A stretch of DNA of 64,000 bases from NCBI RefSeq assembly GCF_014281055.1, contig NZ_JACRSE010000002.1, positions 248,001 through 312,000 on the forward strand, in the 5' to 3' direction. The position numbers and the translations under genes are program-made. Below are positions 60,227-64,000 of this stretch, piece after piece. The notes beneath the pieces were generated by a model. The model saw nothing but the letters and a program-made list of their open reading frames with translations, did no database searches and was not told the DNA's origin. Numbering within the stretch: the first letter of the stretch is position 1; each line of letters starts with the position of its first letter. Origin of the DNA: Fluviispira vulneris. Its GTDB lineage: Bacteria > Bdellovibrionota_B > Oligoflexia > Silvanigrellales > Silvanigrellaceae.

Positions 60227-61918
60227 TTAAGAAAAACGAACCTCGCCGACACCAGCACCCGATGGAATCATTGGAAAAACATTTTCACTTTTTAAAACTT
60301 TCACCTCTAAAAAATAAGATTCTTCTGCAGAAACAAGCTCATCTAAATAATCATTTAATTCAGTTTGATTTTCAGCTTTATTTGCACGAATGCCATATCC
60401 TTCCATGATTTTAATAAAATTTGGGTTGTGCATTTCAGTGCTTGAGATCCGATTTTCAAAAAAAAGTTCTTGCCATTGCCTTACCATTCCTAAAAAACTA
60501 TTATTTAATACAATTATTTTTAGTGGGATTTTTTCCTGCATAATTACACCCAATTCTTGAATGTTCATTTGAAAACCCCCATCACCAATAATTGCAATGA
60601 CCTCCCTATCTCCTGCTCCAAGTTTTGCACCAATTGCTGCAGGCAAAGCAAAACCCATCGTTCCCAGACCACCCGAAGAAATATGTGAATTTTTGCATTT
60701 AAAATTATAATAACGTGCAGCTATCATCTGATGTTGTCCAACATCTGTAACAATAACTGCTTTGCCATTTGTTTTTTGTGATAGAAGCTGGATAACTTCT
60801 GCCATCTTGATCTCTTTTTCATTTTTAAAATTCAATTCTTTGTGAACAACTTCATTATATTCTCTTTCATAATATTTATTAAATTTATCGATCCAATTAT
60901 CATGATTATTTTCATGAACGCCTTCTTGGAGTATTTCAACAATTTCTTTCGCATCACCTACAAGAGCAACTGTGCATTTTACATTTTTATTTATTTCAGA
61001 GGGATCAATATCTATATGAATTATTTTTGCCTGTTTTGCATAGCTATTCAAATTTCCCGTGACGCGATCATCAAATCGCATTCCAATAGCAATGATTACA
61101 TCTGCATCATTTGTTAAAACATTTGCAGCATAATTCCCATGCATACCAAGCATACCTACATATAGAGGATGGTCACAAGGAAATGCAGATAAACCTAAAA
61201 GTGTACAGGCAACAGGAATTTTTGCTTTATTTGCAAATGCTAAAAGTTCTTTTTCCGCTTTAGCTAAAGTAACGCCATGCCCAGCTAATATATATGGCTT
61301 TTTAGCATTATTAATCAATGTTATAGCGAGTGAAATATTATCTATATAATGGCGATCAAATTTTTTATTTAATGGAGTAAAGTCGAATATTTCATCATTG
61401 TATTCACACAATTCTATTTGGGCGTCTTTTGTAATGTCTATTAATACTGGACCTGGTCTACCCAATTGAGCGATATAAAATGCTTTTGCAATTATATAAG
61501 GAATTTCTTTTGCACTTGTGATTTGATAATTCCACTTAGTGATTGAAGTCGTCATTGATATAATATTTGCTTCTTGAAAAGCATCTGTCCCTAATAAAAA
61601 ACTTGGGACTTGTCCTGTGATGCAAACAATTGGAGTGGAATCGAGCATGGCATCACAAATTCCAGTTATTAAATTTGTTGCGCCTGGTCCCGATGTTGCA
61701 AAACAGACTCCTGTTTTACCTGAAATTCTTGAATATCCTTGAGCGGCATGGATTGCTCCTTGTTCATGTCTTGTTAAAACATGTCGAAGTTTTTTATCGA
61801 AATCATATAGAGCATCGTAAATTGGCATGATTGCTCCACCAGGATAACCAAAAATCAATTCCGTTTTTTGACAAAGTAACGACTTGAGCAGCATGGCTGC
61901 ACCAGTGATTTTTTCCAT
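60227..61918 (-). CDS. ilvB: Acetolactate synthase large (catalytic) subunit
   Basis: 563 residues of thiamine-diphosphate enzyme. The catalytic Glu is in VLTRHEQGAIHAAQGYSR; the FAD/ThDP regions are GKTGVCFATSGPGATNLITGI, ITGQVPSFLLGTDAFQE, GMLGMHGNYAANVLTNDAD and VTDVGQHQMIAARYY. The ThDP-binding GDG motif is in IAIIGDGGFQMNIQELGVI, with NNSFLGMVRQWQELFF. It condenses pyruvate to acetolactate. First structural gene of the operon, 27 bases after an attenuator hairpin. Confidence 0.97.
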   Translation of the reverse strand: MEKITGAAMLLKSLLCQKTELIFGYPGGAIMPIYDALYDFDKKLRHVLTRHEQGAIHAAQGYSRISGKTGVCFATSGPGATNLITGICDAMLDSTPIVCITGQVPSFLLGTDAFQEANIISMTTSITKWNYQITSAKEIPYIIAKAFYIAQLGRPGPVLIDITKDAQIELCEYNDEIFDFTPLNKKFDRHYIDNISLAITLINNAKKPYILAGHGVTLAKAEKELLAFANKAKIPVACTLLGLSAFPCDHPLYVGMLGMHGNYAANVLTNDADVIIAIGMRFDDRVTGNLNSYAKQAKIIHIDIDPSEINKNVKCTVALVGDAKEIVEILQEGVHENNHDNWIDKFNKYYEREYNEVVHKELNFKNEKEIKMAEVIQLLSQKTNGKAVIVTDVGQHQMIAARYYNFKCKNSHISSGGLGTMGFALPAAIGAKLGAGDREVIAIIGDGGFQMNIQELGVIMQEKIPLKIIVLNNSFLGMVRQWQELFFENRISSTEMHNPNFIKIMEGYGIRANKAENQTELNDYLDELVSAEESYFLEVKVLKSENVFPMIPSGAGVGEVRFS

Positions 61919-61944
61919 TTTATTTTCTCTTTTATTTGGAACTG

Positions 61945-61978
61945 AAAAACCCCCGGGCTCTGAGAGCAGCGGGGGTTT
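61945..61978 (-). terminator. Attenuator (Rho-independent terminator) of the ilv operon
   Basis: On the minus strand AAACCCCCG (61978-61970) pairs with CGGGGGTTT, ending in TTTTT (61955-61945), with GCTC/GAGC pairing inside the loop. It sits between the leader peptide stop and ilvB. The 5' arm can instead pair with GCGAGGGCTTT in the leader (62022-62012), forming an antiterminator. Confidence 0.85.
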
Positions 61979-62005
61979 ATAGTTTGTTATTTTGTCGTAA
62001 TAACT

Positions 62006-62122
62006 CTATACAAAGCCCTCGCGTAGGGGATTTAGGATGAGCACAATAATGACGACTAGCACGACTATAGAAATATTTATTTTATTTTTATTATTGAGTC
62101 TATTAATTGTAGTGTTAGTCAT
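62006..62122 (-). CDS. ilvL: ilv operon leader peptide (38 residues)
   Basis: ATG at 62122 with GAGGGA upstream, stop at 62006-62008. Residues 19-30 are twelve consecutive branched-chain residues (IVVLVVIIVLIL; codons at 62068-62033), preceded by ISI-like ILE residues. This is the signature of transcription attenuation by charging of tRNA-Ile, -Val and -Leu. A ribosome that stalls on this run leaves GCGAGGGCTTT (62022-62012) free to pair with the terminator arm, allowing transcription of ilvB; one that proceeds to the stop covers it, and the terminator forms. Similar in idea to E. coli ilvL, though the sequence is its own. The peptide itself needs no function. Confidence 0.88.
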   Translation of the reverse strand: MTNTTINRLNNKNKINISIVVLVVIIVLILNPLREGFV

Positions 62123-62153
62123 AAATCCCTCTTCGGCTTCATATTCATAACGA

Positions 62154-62182
62154 ACACTAAAGATTTATTATAATACTGTCAA
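62154..62182 (-). promoter_or_regulatory. ilv operon promoter
   Basis: Perfect -35 TTGACA (62182-62177), a 17-base spacer, and -10 TAGTGT (62159-62154) on the minus strand, 32 bases before the leader peptide start. It lies just after the end of the upstream fadJ-like gene. Confidence 0.65.
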
Positions 62183-62193
62183 GTAAGCTGTTC

Positions 62194-64000
62194 TTAAAAA
62201 TCCCAATATGCTGCAGGCTCAAAACGCTTACCATGTTTTTGCGCTAATTCTTTTAATTTTTCTTTTACATTTTTCTTACCAAGAACTTTTGCATAGTGAA
62301 AAGGACCTCCTAAAAATGGAGGGAAACCAAGGCCAAATATTGCGCCTAAATCGCCTTCATCTTCAGATTTAATTATTTTTTCATCTAAGCATCGAGCAGC
62401 TTCATTTAAAAATACGTACACACACCTGTCAGCAATTTCTTTGTGATCGAAATTAATTCTGTCCATACTAAAATGTTTATAGATAGAAGAATCGGGTTTG
62501 TCTTTTTTATTGTCTATGTAACAATAAAATCCTTTATTGTTTTTTCGTCCCTTTCTATCTTCCTTGGCAATATTTTCAATTTCATTTGGTACTTTAAGTC
62601 TATCGGAGAACGCATCGAATAAAACTTGAATAATATGTTCACCCACATCGATTCCCACTTCGTCTAGTAAAGTAATTGGACCGACAGGCATCCCAAATTT
62701 TTCCATGGCATTGTCTATATCTTCGATTTTTCCACCTTCAGCTAAAATATTAAGAGCCTCTGCAATTTGGAAAGCTAAAATACGTGTGGTGTAAAATCCG
62801 GGACCATCATTGACTACAATTATTTGTTTTCCCATTTTTGATGCGAGATCAAATACAGCTGAAGCAGCTTCTTGAGATGTTTTATCTGTCGTAATTATTT
62901 CGACCAAAGGCATTTTTGGGACAGGAGAAAAGAAATGCATACCAACAACATTTTGTGGTTTTTTTGCGGCTGCTGCAATTTGGTGAATGGGGAGACTACT
63001 TGTATTGGTTGCGAAAATAAAATTATCATTTTGGATTGCATTTTCACATTTTTTTAAAACATCGTGCTTAATTTTTACATCTTCAAAGACCGCTTCAATC
63101 ACGATTGGTGACGTTTTTAAGGTTGAGAAATTCATGGAGGGGCTCACACGATAAATTTGCGAATCTCTTTCAAACCATTTTATTCTTCTGCGTTTAAAAC
63201 GTTCTTCAAAATAATTACTGACAGATTTTAAGCCCCTCTGCAGTCCATTGGCGTCTTTGTCGATCATTGCTGTACGGATATTTTTTTCAGCTAAGACCGT
63301 TGATATGCCACTTCCCATTAGGCCCGCTCCCAAAACTCCAACAGATGCATCACCTTGATTGAGCGGATCCATATAAAGGCTTTTTGCTTTTTCTTGGACT
63401 GATTTTGGGTATGGGTTTTTCTTTGCGGCTGTCATGATATTAAAAATATGCACGAGGGAACGACTTTCTTCACTGATCACGAGTTCACTAAAAAGTTTTG
63501 CTTCTACATCAAGACCTCTTTCAAGTGGTATTTCAACCCCCCGCATAACGGCTTCAAGCGCTTTTAACGGAGCTGGGTAACGGCCTTTTGTACTTTTCAT
63601 GACCATTGAGCGGCTTTGTTTTGAAATAACTGCTCTGCCAAAGGGATTTCCTTCAAGGGCAATTTTTTGCATATCAAAATTGCCCTGCATAGATGAAACG
63701 ATACCTAAAGAAGAGGGAAGTCTTCTAATAGAACCTTTTTTCTTTTTACAAAGTGCAAGTGCTTTTTCGTACAATTGATTTTCAGGCACGAGTTCATCGA
63801 TAAGGCCCATTTTTAGTGCTTTTTTCCCATCTACTTTTTTCCCTGTTAGAATGAGGTCAAGGGCTTGGGCAATACCGACAAGGCGCGGTAGTCTTTGTGT
63901 TCCACCACCCCCCGGCAAAATACCGAGTTGGACTTCAGGTAAGCCCAATTGAGTGGATGCATGTGTTGTGCAAATGCGATAATGACAAGCAAGAGCAAGC
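62194..64000 (-). CDS. fadJ: Fatty-acid oxidation multifunctional protein (FadJ/FadB-like), 5' end outside window
   Basis: About 602 visible residues; the frame runs through the right edge (ALACHYRI before LGLPEVQLGILPGGGGTQRLPRLVG), so an apparent start at 63948 (TTG) is not real. The first part is the end of an enoyl-CoA hydratase/isomerase domain. Then comes 3-hydroxyacyl-CoA dehydrogenase: VGVLGAGLMGSGISTVLA, FATNTSSLPIHQIAAAAKKPQNVVGMHFFSPVPKMPLVEII with the catalytic His and Glu, and NDGPGFYTTRILAF. The C-terminal domain is GFGMPVGPITLLDEVGIDVG-like. It performs two steps of beta-oxidation. FadJ versus FadB is a choice made from overall style; the thiolase gene is not in view. Confidence 0.88.
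   Translation of the reverse strand, partial: LALACHYRICTTHASTQLGLPEVQLGILPGGGGTQRLPRLVGIAQALDLILTGKKVDGKKALKMGLIDELVPENQLYEKALALCKKKKGSIRRLPSSLGIVSSMQGNFDMQKIALEGNPFGRAVISKQSRSMVMKSTKGRYPAPLKALEAVMRGVEIPLERGLDVEAKLFSELVISEESRSLVHIFNIMTAAKKNPYPKSVQEKAKSLYMDPLNQGDASVGVLGAGLMGSGISTVLAEKNIRTAMIDKDANGLQRGLKSVSNYFEERFKRRRIKWFERDSQIYRVSPSMNFSTLKTSPIVIEAVFEDVKIKHDVLKKCENAIQNDNFIFATNTSSLPIHQIAAAAKKPQNVVGMHFFSPVPKMPLVEIITTDKTSQEAASAVFDLASKMGKQIIVVNDGPGFYTTRILAFQIAEALNILAEGGKIEDIDNAMEKFGMPVGPITLLDEVGIDVGEHIIQVLFDAFSDRLKVPNEIENIAKEDRKGRKNNKGFYCYIDNKKDKPDSSIYKHFSMDRINFDHKEIADRCVYVFLNEAARCLDEKIIKSEDEGDLGAIFGLGFPPFLGGPFHYAKVLGKKNVKEKLKELAQKHGKRFEPAAYWDF

Noticed and set aside
63946-63948. TTG start for the FadJ-like gene inside the window
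   Set aside because: The frame continues upstream with family-typical sequence (ALACHYRI) to the window edge, so the gene is only truncated by the window.
1-64000. CRISPR arrays, insertion sequences, prophage or integrase genes
   Set aside because: No repeat-spacer pattern, transposase, integrase or phage structural gene was recognised on either strand.

Overview
The window is AT-rich, densely coded chromosomal DNA from a Gram-negative bacterium. Supporting signs are a type II secretion operon with a deltaproteobacterial-style GspN, outer-membrane beta-barrels, lipoproteins and many Sec signal peptides. Gene content and style suggest Bdellovibrionota/Oligoflexia, perhaps the Silvanigrella group. 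That placement is inference from protein style and was not tested. I see no insertion sequence, prophage, CRISPR array or rRNA; one tRNA (Cys) is present.

Layout. 1-1773: end of a type II secretion operon (gspL-M-N). 1.8-11.2 kb, minus strand: gpsA, mfd, a FecR/TPR/beta-barrel protein, a PLP enzyme and an unknown gene. 11.4-14.7 kb: MoxR ATPase, HAD protein, an NlpC/P60-like lipoprotein and an XRE-cupin regulator. 14.7-18.4 kb: an asymmetric ABC exporter, one subunit of which is split by a -1 frameshift at an A7 run, next to a shortened SRPBCC gene. 18.6-22.6 kb: a second NlpC/P60-like paralog, a 2-hydroxyacid dehydrogenase, a small acidic protein and a SpoIIE-type phosphatase. 22.7-27.7 kb: a methionine-salvage operon (GST-PCD fusion, mtnP, mtnA, mtnW, mtnB). 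28.5-29.8 kb: tuf with a strong terminator. 29.8-33.3 kb: a phosphorelay (hybrid kinase, HPt, REC-DHp protein). 33.5-44.0 kb: greB, hydrolases, a solute-binding protein, tRNA-Cys, gamma-carbonic-anhydrase-like protein, an outer-membrane protein/lipoprotein pair, secreted proteases, an alcohol dehydrogenase and a periplasmic catalase-like protein. 44.0-46.7 kb: cupin plus quinol nitric oxide reductase under an NsrR-like operator. 47.0-56.8 kb: accessory region with a beta-solenoid protein, an SDR, a HExxH protein followed by a 72-residue peptide gene, three family-5 solute-binding proteins without permeases, and a double-receiver hybrid kinase. 57.0-62.2 kb: ilvB-N-C-D behind a textbook attenuator whose 38-residue leader peptide was not among the longer reading frames. 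62.2-64.0 kb: a FadJ-like beta-oxidation enzyme cut by the window edge.

The most interesting items are: (i) the HExxH protein / short His-Asp-ended peptide / solute-binding protein operon, which looks like a possible peptide-modification (RiPP-like) or peptide-signalling system; (ii) the ABC exporter whose two subunits have complementary losses of ATPase motifs and whose second subunit needs frameshifting; (iii) the ilv attenuator and a separate repeat-built leader before ilvD; (iv) the NsrR-type operator before cupin-norZ; and (v) the GST-PCD fusion heading a methionine-salvage operon that lacks mtnX and mtnD.
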